From Rutidosis leptorrhynchoides (taxonomy: Eukaryota > Streptophyta > Magnoliopsida > Asterales > Asteraceae), in the NCBI RefSeq assembly GCF_046630445.1, contig NC_092333.1, forward strand, positions 713,697,001-713,761,000: a DNA stretch of 64,000 nt, written 5' to 3'. Positions 12,121 to 24,900 of this stretch are shown one piece after another. A program made the position numbers and the translations under genes. A model generated the notes under the pieces. The model was not told the origin of the DNA and ran no database searches. It saw only the letters and a program-made list of their open reading frames with translations. Every line of letters begins with the position of its first letter. Within the stretch, counting starts at the first letter, position 1.

Positions 12121-15100
12121 TGAAATGTCCCGTTCTTATTGATTAAAAACGTTCCATATTAATTGATTTCGTTGCGAGGTTTTGACCTCTATATGAGACG
12201 TTTTTCAAAGACTGCATTCATTTTTAAAACAAACCATAACCTTTATTTCATAAATAAAGGTTTAAAAAGCTTTACGTAGATTATCAAATAATGATAATCT
12301 AAAATATCCTGTTTACACATGACCATTACATAATGGTTTACAATACAAATATGTTACATCGAAATCAGTTTCTTGAATGCAGTTTTTACACAATATCATA
12401 CAAACATGGACTCCAAATCTTGTCCTTATTTTAGTATGCAACAGCGGAAGCTCTTAATATTCACCTGAGAATAAACATGCTTTAAACGTCAACAAAAATG
12501 TTGGTGAGTTATAGGTTTAACCTATATATATCAAATCGTAACAATAGACCACAAGATTTCATATTTCAATACACATCCCATACATAGAGATAAAAATCAT
12601 TCATATGGTGAACACCTGGTAACCGACATTAACAAGATGCATATATAAGAATATCCCCATCATTCCGGGACACCCTTCGGATATGATATAAATTTCGAAG
12701 TACTAAAGCATCCGGTACTTTGGATGGGGTTTGTTAAACCCAATAGATCTATCTTTAGGATTCGCGTCAATTAGGGTGTCTGTTCCCTAATTCTTAGATT
12801 ACCAGACTTAATAAAAAGGGGCATATTCAATTTCGATAATTCAACCATAGAATGTAGTTTCACGTACTTGTGTCTATTTTGTAAATCATTTATAAAACCT
12901 GCATGTATTCTCATCCCAAAAATATTAGATTTTAAAAGTGGGACTATAACTCACTTTCACAGATTTTTACTTCGTCGGGAAGTAAGACTTGGCCACTGGT
13001 TGATTCACGAACCTATAACAATATATACATATATATCAAAGTATGTTCAAAATATATTTACAACACTTTTAATATATTTTGATGTTTTAAGTTTATTAAG
13101 TCAGCTGTCCTCGTTAGTAACCTACAACTAGTTGTCCACAGTTAGATGTACAGAAATAAATCGATAAATATTATCTTGAATCAATCCACGACCCAGTGTA
13201 TACGTATCTCAGTATTGATCACAACTCAAACTATATATATTTTGGAACAACCTCAACCCTGTATAGCTAACTCCAACATTCACATATAGAGTGTCTATGG
13301 TTGTTCCGAAATATATATAGATGTGTCGACATGATAGGTCGAAACATTGTATACGTGTCTATGGTATCTCAAGATTACATAATATACAATACAAGTTGAT
13401 TAAGTTATGGTTGGAATAGATTTGTTACCAATTTTCACGTAGCTAAAATGAGAAAAATTATCCAATCTTGTTTTACCCATAACTTCTTCATTTTAAATCC
13501 GTTTTGAATGAATCAAATTGCTATGGTTTCATATTGAATTGTATTTTATGAATCTAAACAGAAAAAGTATAGGTTTATAGTCGGAAAAATAAGTTACAAG
13601 TCGTTTTTGTAAAGGTAGTCATTTCAGTCGAAAGAACGACGTCTAGATGACCATTTTAGAAAACATACTTCCACTTTGAGTTTAACCATAATCTTTGGAT
13701 ATAGTTTCATGTTCATAATAAAAATCATTTTCTCAGAATAACAACTTTTAAATCAAAGTTTATCATAGTTTTTAATTAGCTAACCCAAAACAGCCCGCGG
13801 TGTTACTACGACGGCGTAAATTCGGTTTTACGGTGTTTTTCGTGTTTCCAGGTTTTAAATCATTAAGTTAGCATATCATATAGATATAAAACATGTGTTT
13901 AGTTAATTTTAAAAGTCAAGTTAGAAGGATTAACTTTTGTTTGCGAACAAGTTTAGAATTAACTAAACTATGTTCTAGTGATTACGAGTTTAAACCTTCG
14001 AATAAGATAGTTTTATATATATGAATCGAATGATGTTATGAACATCATTACTACCTCAAGTTTAGTAGGTAAACCTACTGGAAGTGACAAGAAATGATCT
14101 AGCTTCAAAGGATCTTGGATGGCTTGAAAGTTCTTGAAGTAGGATCATGACACAAAAACAAGTTCAAGTAAGATTTTTGCTCGAATTAAGATAGTTTATA
14201 GTTATAGAAATTGAATCAAAGTTTGAATATGAATATTACCTTGAATAAGAAAGATAACCTACTGTATATAACAAAGGTTTCTTGATCTTAGATGATTACT
14301 TGGAATGGATTAGAAAGCTTGGAAGTAAATTAGTAAACTTGAAGGGATTTTTAAAGTATTCTTGAAGTGTTCTTCCTATGATGATTATAGCTTGATTCTT
14401 GAAGTGATTTTTGATGAAGATGATGATCAACTACTGGAAAAATACGTTCATAATAGTGTGGGTGTGTTGAGAGAGAATTAGAAAGAGATTTGGAAGTGAA
14501 ATGGAGTGAATGATGAGTGTTAATTGGTGAGTGGTGAGTGGGGTTAAAAGGAGTTCTAGTTAGTTGACTAGCTCATGGTAGAAGTTAAAATTGATTAGTC
14601 ATACATGACATAATCAAGAGTGGAATCCCATGCTAGTTCCTATTGGTATATACCCATAGTAAGTACATTTTGAAGCTGTGTATAATACGGGTAAAAATAC
14701 GACTAGAATTCTTGATGAAAGAAAAGAATGGGAAAGTAACTGTAACCATTTTCGTTAAGTATGAGTGTTTTGATATATGTCTTGAAGTCTTCCAAAAGTA
14801 TTTTAATACATCTAAATACACTACATGTATATACATTTTAACGGAGTCGTTAAGTCATCGTTAGTCGTTACATGTAAGTGTTGTTTTGAAACCTTTAAGT
14901 TAACGATCTCAATTAATGTTGTTAACCCATTGTTTATTATATCTAATGAGATGTTAAATTATTATATTATCATGATATTATGATATATTAATATATCTTA
15001 ATATGATATATATACATTTAAATGTCGTTACAACGATAATCGTTACATATATGTCTCGTTTCGAAATCCTTAAGTTAGTAGTCTTGTTTATATGTATATA

Positions 15101-15370
15101 ACTCATTGTTAATATACTTATGGAGATACTTACTTATAATAATCTTATGTTAACCATATGTATATCCATATATATATCGTCAAGTCGTTTTTACAAGTTT
15201 TAACGTTCGTGAATCGCCGGTCAACTTGGGTGGTCAATTGTCTATATGAAACATATTTCAATTAATCAAGTCTTAACAAGTTTGATTGCTTAACATGTTG
15301 GAAACATTTAATCATGTAAATAGCAATCTCAATTAATATATATAAACATGGAAAAGTTCGGGTCACTACA
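12121..15370 (-). repeat. 3' LTR of the nested family A element
   Basis: 3,250 bp, reading TGTAGTGACCC to GGGACATTTCA on the minus strand. Noticed differences from the 5' LTR include positions near 14,409, 14,670 and 15,137-15,145. It holds only chance ORFs. Confidence 0.95.
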
Positions 15371-15390
15371 GTACCTACCCGTTAAATAAA
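15371..15390 (-). other. Polypurine tract region of family A
   Basis: The minus strand reads TTAACGGGTAGGTAC directly before the 3' LTR. This purine-rich GGGTAGG stretch is where plus-strand synthesis would be primed. The same 15 bases occur again at 20,119-20,133. Confidence 0.65.
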
Positions 15391-15405
15391 TTTCGTCCCG
15401 AAATT

Positions 15406-18400
15406 TTAAGCTGTTGAAGGTGTTGACGAATCTTCTGGAAATAGATGCGGGTATTTCTTCTTCATCTGATCTTCACGCTCCCAGGTGAACTCGGGTCCTC
15501 TACGAGCATTCCATCGAACCTTAACAATTGGTATCTTGTTTTGCTTAAGTCTTTTAACCTCACGATCCATTATTTCGACGGGTTCTTCGATGAATTGGAG
15601 TTTTTCATTGATTTGGATTTCATCTAACGGAATAGTGAGATCTTCTTTAGCAAAACATTTCTTCAAATTCGAGACGTGGAAAGTGTTATGTACAGCCGCG
15701 AGTTGTTGAGGTAACTCAAGTCGGTAAGCTACTGGTCCGACACGATCAATAATCTTGAATGGTCCAATATACCTTGGATTTAATTTCCCTCGTTTACCAA
15801 ATCGAACAACGCCTTTCCAAGGTGCAACTTTAAGCATGACCATCTCTCCAATTTCAAATTCTATATCTTTTCTTTTAATGTCAGCGTAGCTCTTTTGTCG
15901 ACTTTGGGCGGTTTTCAACCGTTGTTGAATTTGGATGATCTTCTCTGTAGTTTCTTGTATAATCTCCGGACCCGTAATCTGTCTATCCCCCACTTCACTC
16001 TAACAAATCGGAGACCTGCACTTTCTACCATAAAGTGCTTCAAACGGCGCCATCTCAATGCTTGAATGGTAGCTGTTGTTGTAGGAAAATTCTGCTAACG
16101 GTAGATGTCGATCCCAACTGTTTCCGAAATCAATAACACATGCTCGTAGCATGTCTTCAAGCGTTTGTATCGTCCTTTCACTCTGCCCATCAGTTTGTGG
16201 ATGATAGGCAGTACTCATGTCTAAACGAGTTCCTAATGCTTGCTGTAATGTCTGCCAGAATCTTGAAATAAATCTGCCATCCCTATCAGAGATAATAGAG
16301 ATTGGTATTCCATGTCTGGAGACGACTTCCTTCAAATACAGTCATGCTAACTTCTCCATCTTGTCATCTTCTCTTATTGGTAGGAAGTGTGCTGATTTGG
16401 TGAGACGATCAACTATTACCCAAATAGTATCAAAACCACTTGCAGTCCTTGGCAATTTAGTGATGAAATCCATGGTAATGTTTTCCCATTTCCATTCCGG
16501 GATTTCGGGTTGTTGAAGTAGACCTGATGGTTTTTGATGCTCAGCTTTGACCTTAGAACACGTCAAACATTCTCCTACATATTTAGCAACATCGGCTTTC
16601 ATACCCGGCCACCAAAAATGTTTCTTGAGATCCTTGTACATCTTCCCCGTTCCAGGATGTATTGAGTATCTGGTTTTATGAGCTTCTCTAAGTACCATTT
16701 CTCTCATATCTCCAAATCTTGGTACCCAAATCCTTTCAGTCCTATACCGGGTTCCGTCTTCCCGAATATTAAGATGCTTCTCCGATCCTTTGGGTATTTC
16801 ATCCTTTAAATTTCCTTCTTTTAAAACTCCTTGTTGCGCCTCCTTTATTTGAGTAGTAAGGTTATTATGAATCATTATATTCATAGATTTTACTCGAATG
16901 GGTTCTCTGTCCTTCCTGCTCAAGGCATCGGCTACCACATTTGCCTTTCCCGGGTGGTAACGAATCTCAAAGTCGTAATCATTCAATAATTCAATCCACC
17001 TACGCTGCCTCATATTCAGTTGTTTCTGATTAAATATGTGTTGAAGACTTTTGTGGTCGGTATATATAATACTTTTGACCCCATATAAGTAGTGCCTCCA
17101 AGTCTTTAATGCAAAAACAACCGCGCCTAATTCCAAATCATGCGTCGTATAATTTTGTTCGTGAATCTTCAATTGTCTAGACGCATAAGCAATCACCTTC
17201 GTTCGTTGCATTAATACACAACCGAGACCTTGCTTTGATGCGTCACAATAAATCACAAAATCATCATTCCCTTCAGGCAATGACAATATAGGTGCCGTAG
17301 TTAGCTTTTTCTTCAATAACTGAAACGCTTTCTCTTGTTCATCATTCCATTCAAATTTCTTCCCTTTATGCGTTAATGCAGTCAAGGGTTTTGCTATTCT
17401 GGAAAAGTCTTGGATGAACCTTCTGTAGTAACCAGCTAGTCCTAAAAACTGGCGTATGTGTTTTGGAGTTTTCGGGGTTTCCCACTTTTCAACAGTTTCT
17501 ATCTTTGCCGGATCCACCTTAATACCTTCTTTGTTCACTATGTGACCGAGGAATTGAACTTCTTCCAACCAAAATGCACACTTTGAAAACTTAGCGTACA
17601 ACTCTTCCTTCCTCAATACTTCTAACACCTTTCTCAAATGTTCACCGTGTTCTTGGTCATTCTTTGAGTAAATAAGTATGTCATCAATGAAAACAATGAC
17701 AAACTTGTCAAGGTATGGTCCACACACTCGGTTCATAAGGTCCATGAACACAGCTGGTGCATTAGTTAAACCAAACGGCATGACCATAAACTCGTAATGA
17801 CCGTAACGTGTTCTGAAAGCAGTCTTTGGAATATCATCTTCTTTCACCCGCATTTGATGATACCCGGAACGTAAGTCAATCTTTGAATAAACAGACGAGC
17901 CTTGTAGTTGATCAAATAAGTCGTCGATTCTCGGTAGTGGGTAGCGGTTCTTGATGGTAAGTTTGTTCAACTCTCGGTAGTCGATACACAACCTGAATGT
18001 ACCATCTTTCTTCTTGACAAACAAAACAGGAGCTCCCCACGGTGATGTGCTTGGTCGAATGAAACCACGCTCTAAAAGTTCTTGTAATTGGCTTTGCAGT
18101 TCTTTCATCTCGCTGGGTGCGAGTCTGTAAGGAGCACGAGCTATTGGTGCAGCTCCTGGTACAAGATCTATTTGAAATTCAACGGATCGATGTGGGGGTA
18201 ATCCCGGTAATTCTTTCGGAAATACATCGGGAAATTCTTTTGCAATGGGAACATCATTGATGCTCTTTTTTTCAGTTTGTACTTTCTCGACGTGTGCTAG
18301 AACAGCATAGCAACCTTTTCTTATTAGTTTTTGTGCCTTCAAATTACTAATAAGATGTAGCTTCATGTTGCCCTTTTCTCCGTACACCATTAAGGGTTTT

Positions 18401-19980
18401 CCTTTTTCTCGTATAATGCGAATTGCATTTTTGTAACAAACGATCTCCGCTTTCACTTCTTTCAACCAGTCCATACCGATTATCACATCAAAACTCCCTA
18501 ACTCTACTGGTATCAAATCAATCTTAAATGTTTCGCTAACCAGTTTAATTTCTCGATTCCGACATATATTATCTGCTGAAATTAATTTACCATTTGCTAA
18601 TTCGAGTAAAAATTTACTATCCAAAGGCGTCAATGGACAACTTAATTTAGCACAAAAATCTCTACTCATATAGCTTCTATCCGCACCCGAATCAAATAAA
18701 ATGTAAGCAGATTTATTGTCAATAAGAAACGTACCCGTAACAAGCTCCGGGTCTTCCTGTGCCTCTGCCGCATTAATATTGAAAACTCTTCCGCGGCCTT
18801 GTCCATTCGTGTTCTCCTGGTTCGGGCAATTTCTAATAATGTGGCCCGGTTTTCCACATTTATAACAAACTACATTGGCATAACTTGCTCCGACACTACT
18901 TGCTCCGCCATTACTCATTCCGACACCATTTGTTCCTTTCGTTCTATTAACCCCTGGTCCGTAGACCTCACACTTCGCCGCGCTATGACCATTTCTTTTA
19001 CACTTGTTGCAAAATTTGGTGCAGAACCCCGAGTGATACTTTTCACACCTTTGGCATAGCTGCTTCTGATTGTTGTTGTTGTTGTTGCGGTTATTATTGT
19101 TTTTGGAATGATTGTTGTAGTTGCTGTTGTTGTTGTTGTTGTTGTTGGGCCGTTTGTTGTAGTTGCGATTGATGTTGCGATTGTTGGGATAATTGTTGCG
19201 ATTATTGTTGTAATTGCTGTTGTTGTTGTATTGGTGATTCTTATCACCGTTTTCCTCCCACTTTCTTTTGACTTGCTTCACATTGGCCTCTTCAGCAGTC
19301 TGTTCTTTAATTCTTTCTTCAATCTGGTTCACTAGTTTGTGAGCCATTCTACATGCCTGTTGTATGGAGGCGGGCTCGTGTGAACTTATATCTTCTTGGA
19401 TTCTTTCCGGTAATCCTTTCACAAACGCGTCGATCTTCTCTTCCTCATCTTCGAATGCTCCCGGACACAATAGGCACAATTCTGTGAATCGTCTTTCGTA
19501 CGTGGTAATATCAAATCCTTGGGTTCGTAACCCTCTAAGTTCTGTCTTGAGCTTATTGACCTCGGTTCTGGGACGGTACTTCTCGTTCATCAAGTGCTTG
19601 AATGCTGACCACAGTAGTGCGTACACATCATCTTGTCCCACTTGCTCTAGATAGGTATTCCACCATGTTAACGCAGAACCTGTGAAGGTATGCGTAGCGT
19701 ACTTCACTTTGTCCTCTTCAGTACACTTACTTATGGCAAACACCGATTCAACCTTCTCGGTCCACCGTTTCAATCCGATCGGTCCTTCGGTTCCATCAAA
19801 TTCCAAAGGTTTGCAGGCAGTGAATTCTTTGTAGGTGCATCCTACACGATTTCCTGTACTGCCAGATCCAAGGTTATTGTTGGTATATAGCGCAGCCTGT
19901 ACTGCGGCTATGTTTGAAGCTAGAAAAGTACGGAATTCCTCTTCATTCATATTCACGGTGTGTCGAGTAGTCGGTGCCAT
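15406..19980 (-). pseudogene. Family A gag-pol polyprotein with two in-frame stops
   Basis: The single frame spans about 1,525 codons from the likely start at 19,980 (MAPTTRH); an upstream in-frame ATG lies at 20,016. Domains, numbered from 20,016: gag at about 100-200 ([16 protein letters not shown]), an Asn-rich linker at 260-315, a Cys/His cluster at 318-350, and a zinc knuckle [14 protein letters not shown] near 387. Protease has [11 protein letters not shown] near 438. RT has [10 protein letters not shown] near 774. RNase H has [10 protein letters not shown] near 920. Integrase has its His/Cys zinc region near 1,100 and its catalytic Asp, Asp and Glu in place. The C-terminus has a GPFKI module and a chromodomain-like tail ([14 protein letters not shown]). 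A TGA at 16,344-16,342 and a TAG at 16,005-16,003 break integrase; both are single-base changes. No frameshift was seen. Long antisense ORFs over gag are shadows of its Asn-rich region. Confidence 0.92.
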
Positions 19981-20016
19981 TTCCTTCAAAATAGTTAAAT
20001 GGAACAAGTTAATCAT

Positions 20017-20321
20017 ACAAAATATTAAGAGTAGTTAATAGTATTTCGTAGCATAATATGAACTCATTTATAAAAGCTTTTTCTTCATATTAGCATTTTA
20101 TAAGTTTAAATTCGGGTAGTACCTACCCGTTAAGTTCATACTTAGTAGCTAATATACAATTCAACTACTACAATTCTATATGAAAAACTGATTGTAATAA
20201 TATTTCGCGTTCAAACTTTTATACAATATTTTACAAACTTACAATACCGCTTATTTTACATAAAGCATGAAATATAGCACACAATAACTTTGATACAACA
20301 TAGTTGTGAAGACAATTCTAG
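20017..20321 (-). other. Spacer between F-box ORF and gag
   Basis: About 300 bp of AT-rich sequence with no ORF. Its one notable content is the palindromic cgggtagtacctacccg at 20,113-20,129, described separately. The gag leader presumably lies here. Confidence 0.5.
20111..20133 (-). repeat. Internal copy of the PPT with a possible LTR-start remnant
   Basis: The minus strand reads TTAACGGGTAGGTAC, identical over 15 bases to the polypurine tract at 15,385-15,371. It is followed by TACCCGAA, similar to the LTR start TGTAGTGACCCGAA with six or seven bases missing. It also forms an inverted repeat, CGGGTAG / CTACCCG. Confidence 0.5.
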
Positions 20322-21005
20322 CTAGTACACAAGTCGTTCAGCAAAGGCAATAAAGACACGTAATTCATACGTCCAGAAACAAGTCATGCATTCTGGTTTT
20401 ACTAGGATTACTTCCCATCCTTGGTCTTGTGGAACATAACCGTTATGGCCGTTGATAAGACAGCGTGTTGTAACGTCGTCAAAGGGACGAGGGTTACGTA
20501 ATGACCAACAGTCTCGTAATAACCTAAAAACCTCATTTCTTACCCCAATTACCGACTCCGTCACTTGAGGGAACGTTTTGTTTAATAGTTGTAGCCCGAT
20601 GTTCTTGTTCTCACTTTGGTGAGAAGCGAACATTACTAACCCGTAAGCATAACATGCTTCTTTATGTTGCATGTTAGCCGCTTTTTCTAAATCACGAAGT
20701 CCTATATTTGGATATACTGAGTCAAAATAATTTCTTAACCCGTTGCGTAAAATAGCATTTGGGTTCCCCGCAATATATGCGTCAAAGTAAACACATCGTA
20801 ACTTATGGATTTCCCAATGTGATATCCCCCATCTTCCGAACGAAAGCCTTCTATAAACCAAATCATTCTTGGAACGTTCTTCGAATGTCTTACAAACTGA
20901 TCTCGCCTTAAATAGTTGTGCCGAGGAATTCTGACCGACTCTAGACAAGATTTCATCAATCATGTCTCCGGGTAGGTCTCTTAAAATATTGGGTTGTCTA
21001 TCCAT
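20322..21005 (-). CDS. F-box protein with Sel1-like region, carried by the retrotransposon
   Basis: A complete 227-codon ORF without introns or stops. Residues 8-55 (LRDLPGDMIDEILSRVG ... LFKARSVCKTFEE) form an F-box, the motif that binds SKP1 in SCF ubiquitin ligases. Residues about 80-150 (GNPNAILRNGLRNYF, GLRDLEKAANMQHKEACYAYGLVMF, GLQLLNK) resemble Sel1-like repeats, as in the plant F-box group typified by At2g35280. The C-terminus ends in CFWTYELRVFIAFAERLVY. It lies inside the element, in sense with gag-pol and upstream of it, 138 bases after the acidic ORF. A second copy starts at position 22, so it is an established part of the family and not an accident of one copy. Capture from a host gene is inference. 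A role in ubiquitination of host or element proteins is possible but unsupported. Confidence 0.8.
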   Translation of the reverse strand: MDRQPNILRDLPGDMIDEILSRVGQNSSAQLFKARSVCKTFEERSKNDLVYRRLSFGRWGISHWEIHKLRCVYFDAYIAGNPNAILRNGLRNYFDSVYPNIGLRDLEKAANMQHKEACYAYGLVMFASHQSENKNIGLQLLNKTFPQVTESVIGVRNEVFRLLRDCWSLRNPRPFDDVTTRCLINGHNGYVPQDQGWEVILVKPECMTCFWTYELRVFIAFAERLVY

Positions 21006-21143
21006 TTTGTGTTTTTATACTGTAAAATAGACAAGAGTTAGATTCATAAAAAAAAATACTTATTAATACAAGCAATTTTTACATATATCATAAAGCATAA
21101 GCACACTATATTACATATATTACACCACACGAATACAACTATC

Positions 21144-21758
21144 TTATTCCGACTCGCTTGTTTCTTCTTCTTTGGTTTTGGTTCGTTTTCCCAAGTTTCT
21201 AGGGATATATGATGTTCCCCTAATACGAGCCGTTATTTTCCACATTGGTTTAGAAAAACCTGGTGGTTTAGAGGTTCCCGGGTCATTGTTACAACTTAAG
21301 GACTTCGGGGGTTGACGATACATATAAAGTTCATCGGGGTTGGAATTAGATTTCTCTATTTTTATGCCCTTTCCCTTATTATTTTCTTTTGCCTTTTTAA
21401 ATTCAGTTGGGGTAATTTCTATAACATCATCGGAATTCTCGTCGGAATCCGATTCATCGGAGAATTGGTAGTCCTCCCAATATTTTGCTTCCTTAGCGGA
21501 AACACCATTGACCATAATTAACCTTGGTCGGTTGGTTGAGGATTTTCTTTTACTTAACCGTTTTATTATTTCCCCCACCGGTTCTATTTCTTCATCCGGT
21601 TCCGATTCTTCTTCCGGTTCCGATTCTTCTTCTGGTTCCGACTCTTCTTCCGGTTCCTCTTCGGGAACTTGTGAATCAGTCCACGAATCATTCCAATTTA
21701 CATTTGACTCTTCATTATTATTAGGTGAGTCAATGGGACTTGTTCTAGAGGTAGACAT
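21144..21758 (-). CDS. Acidic repeat protein of family A retrotransposon (copy 2)
   Basis: An uninterrupted 204-codon ORF starting 197 bases inside the primer-binding site, the first ORF of the element's transcript. Residues 33-60 carry the EEESEPE repeats. A conserved-looking middle (GVSAKEAKYWEDYQFSDES) follows, then a basic/Gly patch (NKGKGIKIEKS) and a C-terminal segment with PPGFSKPMW and RIRGTSYIPRNLGKRTK. No known domain is recognised. Its acidic, low-complexity character could suit a nuclear or nucleic-acid-chaperone partner, but that is speculation. It has the same reading frame and length as the left copy at 159-773. Confidence 0.72.
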   Translation of the reverse strand: MSTSRTSPIDSPNNNEESNVNWNDSWTDSQVPEEEPEEESEPEEESEPEEESEPDEEIEPVGEIIKRLSKRKSSTNRPRLIMVNGVSAKEAKYWEDYQFSDESDSDENSDDVIEITPTEFKKAKENNKGKGIKIEKSNSNPDELYMYRQPPKSLSCNNDPGTSKPPGFSKPMWKITARIRGTSYIPRNLGKRTKTKEEETSESE

Positions 21759-21954
21759 CTATCACATAATATCAAACGCGTTAAGAGATTAATATATCAC
21801 ATAATATTCACATGTTAAAAATATATAGTTTCCAACAAAATTTGTTAAGCAATCATTTTTCAAGTAAACACGGTCGAAGTCCAGACTCACTAATGCATCC
21901 TAACAAACTCGATAAGACACACTAATGCAAATTTTCTGGTTCTCTAAGACCAAC

Positions 21955-21966
21955 GCTCTGATACCA
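21955..21966 (-). other. Primer-binding site (initiator tRNA-Met type)
   Basis: TGGTATCAGAGC on the minus strand, separated from the 5' LTR by two bases; identical to the site at 969-980. Confidence 0.9.
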
Positions 21967-21968
21967 AC

Positions 21969-24900
21969 TGAAATGTCCCGTTCTTATTGATTAAAAACGT
22001 TCCATATTAATTGATTTCGTTGCGAGGTTTTGACCTCTATATGAGACGTTTTTCAAAGACTGCATTCATTTTTAAAACAAACCATAACCTTTATTTCATA
22101 AATAAAGGTTTAAAAAGCTTTACGTAGATTATCAAATAATGATAATCTAAAATATCCTGTTTACACATGACCATTACATAATGGTTTACAATACAAATAT
22201 GTTACATCGAAATCAGTTTCTTGAATGCAGTTTTTACACAATATCATACAAACATGGACTCCAAATCTTGTCCTTATTTTAGTATGCAACAGCGGAAGCT
22301 CTTAATATTCACCTGAGAATAAACATGCTTTAAACGTCAACAAAAATGTTGGTGAGTTATAGGTTTAACCTATATATATCAAATCGTAACAATAGACCAC
22401 AAGATTTCATATTTCAATACACATCCCATACATAGAGATAAAAATCATTCATATGGTGAACACCTGGTAACCGACATTAACAAGATGCATATATAAGAAT
22501 ATCCCCATCATTCCGGGACACCCTTCGGATATGATATAAATTTCGAAGTACTAAAGCATCCGGTACTTTGGATGGGGTTTGTTAAACCCAATAGATCTAT
22601 CTTTAGGATTCGCGTCAATTAGGGTGTCTGTTCCCTAATTCTTAGATTACCAGACTTAATAAAAAGGGGCATATTCAATTTCGATAATTCAACCATAGAA
22701 TGTAGTTTCACGTACTTGTGTCTATTTTGTAAATCATTTATAAAACCTGCATGTATTCTCATCCCAAAAATATTAGATTTTAAAAGTGGGACTATAACTC
22801 ACTTTCACAGATTTTTACTTCGTCGGGAAGTAAGACTTGGCCACTGGTTGATTCACGAACCTATAACAATATATACATATATATCAAAGTATGTTCAAAA
22901 TATATTTACAACACTTTTAATATATTTTGATGTTTTAAGTTTATTAAGTCAGCTGTCCTCGTTAGTAACCTACAACTAGTTGTCCACAGTTAGATGTACA
23001 GAAATAAATCGATAAATATTATCTTGAATCAATCCACGACCCAGTGTATACGTATCTCAGTATTGATCACAACTCAAACTATATATATTTTGGAACAACC
23101 TCAACCCTGTATAGCTAACTCCAACATTCACATATAGAGTGTCTATGGTTGTTCCGAAATATATATAGATGTGTCGACATGATAGGTCGAAACATTGTAT
23201 ACGTGTCTATGGTATCTCAAGATTACATAATATACAATACAAGTTGATTAAGTTATGGTTGGAATAGATTTGTTACCAATTTTCACGTAGCTAAAATGAG
23301 AAAAATTATCCAATCTTGTTTTACCCATAACTTCTTCATTTTAAATCCGTTTTGAATGAATCAAATTGCTATGGTTTCATATTGAATTGTATTTTATGAA
23401 TCTAAACAGAAAAAGTATAGGTTTATAGTCGGAAAAATAAGTTACAAGTCGTTTTTGTAAAGGTAGTCATTTCAGTCGAAAGAACGACGTCTAGATGACC
23501 ATTTTAGAAAACATACTTCCACTTTGAGTTTAACCATAATCTTTGGATATAGTTTCATGTTCATAATAAAAATCATTTTCTCAGAATAACAACTTTTAAA
23601 TCAAAGTTTATCATAGTTTTTAATTAGCTAACCCAAAACAGCCCGCGGTGTTACTACGACGGCGTAAATTCGGTTTTACGGTGTTTTTCGTGTTTCCAGG
23701 TTTTAAATCATTAAGTTAGCATATCATATAGATATAAAACATGTGTTTAGTTAATTTTAAAAGTCAAGTTAGAAGGATTAACTTTTGTTTGCGAACAAGT
23801 TTAGAATTAACTAAACTATGTTCTAGTGATTACGAGTTTAAACCTTCGAATAAGATAGTTTTATATATATGAATCGAATGATGTTATGAACATCATTACT
23901 ACCTCAAGTTTAGTAGGTAAACCTACTGGAAGTGACAAGAAATGATCTAGCTTCAAAGGATCTTGGATGGCTTGAAAGTTCTTGAAGTAGGATCATGACA
24001 CAAAAACAAGTTCAAGTAAGATTTTTGCTCGAATTAAGATAGTTTATAGTTATAGAAATTGAATCAAAGTTTGAATATGAATATTACCTTGAATAAGAAA
24101 GATAACCTACTGTATATAACAAAGGTTTCTTGATCTTAGATGATTACTTGGAATGGATTAGAAAGCTTGGAAGTAAATTAGTAAACTTGAAGGGATTTTT
24201 AAAGTATTCTTGAAGTGTTCTTCCTATGATGATTATAGCTTGATTCTTGAAGTGATTTTTAATGAAGATGATGATCAACTACTGGAAAAATACGTTCATA
24301 ATAGTGTGGGTGTGTTGAGAGAGAATTAGAAAGAGATTTGGAAGTGAAATGGAGTGAATGATGAGTGTTAATTGGTGAGTGGTGAGTGGGGTTAAAAGGA
24401 GTTCTAGTTAGTTGACTAGCTCATGGTAGAAGTTAAAATTGATTAGTCATACATGACATAATCAAGAGTGGAATCCCATGCTAGTTCCTATTGGTATATA
24501 CCCATAGTAAGTACGTTTTGAAGCTGTGTATAATACGGGTAAAAATACGACTAGAATTCTTGATGAAAGAAAAGAATGGGAAAGTAACTGTAACCATTTT
24601 CGTTAAGTATGAGTGTTTTGATATATGTCTTGAAGTCTTCCAAAAGTATTTTAATACATCTAAATACACTACATGTATATACATTTTAACGGAGTCGTTA
24701 AGTCATCGTTAGTCGTTACATGTAAGTGTTGTTTTGAAACCTTTAAGTTAACGATCTCAATTAATGTTGTTAACCCATTGTTTATTATATCTAATGAGAT
24801 GTTAAATTATTATATTATCATGATATTATGATATATTAATATATCTTAATATGATATATATACATTTAAATGTCGTTACAACGATAATCGTTACATATAT

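Noticed and set aside
12868-13131. 87-codon ORF, repeated at 22,716-22,979
   Set aside because: It lies in the LTR, is identical only because the LTRs are, and is absent in the left LTR copy because of base changes.
14633-14864. Overlapping ORFs on both strands in the LTR (and 24,481-24,712)
   Set aside because: Chance frames in LTR sequence without codon bias or motif.
18915-19335. Thr/Ile-rich and Val-rich ORFs on both strands over gag
   Set aside because: Shadows of the Asn-rich low-complexity part of gag in other frames.
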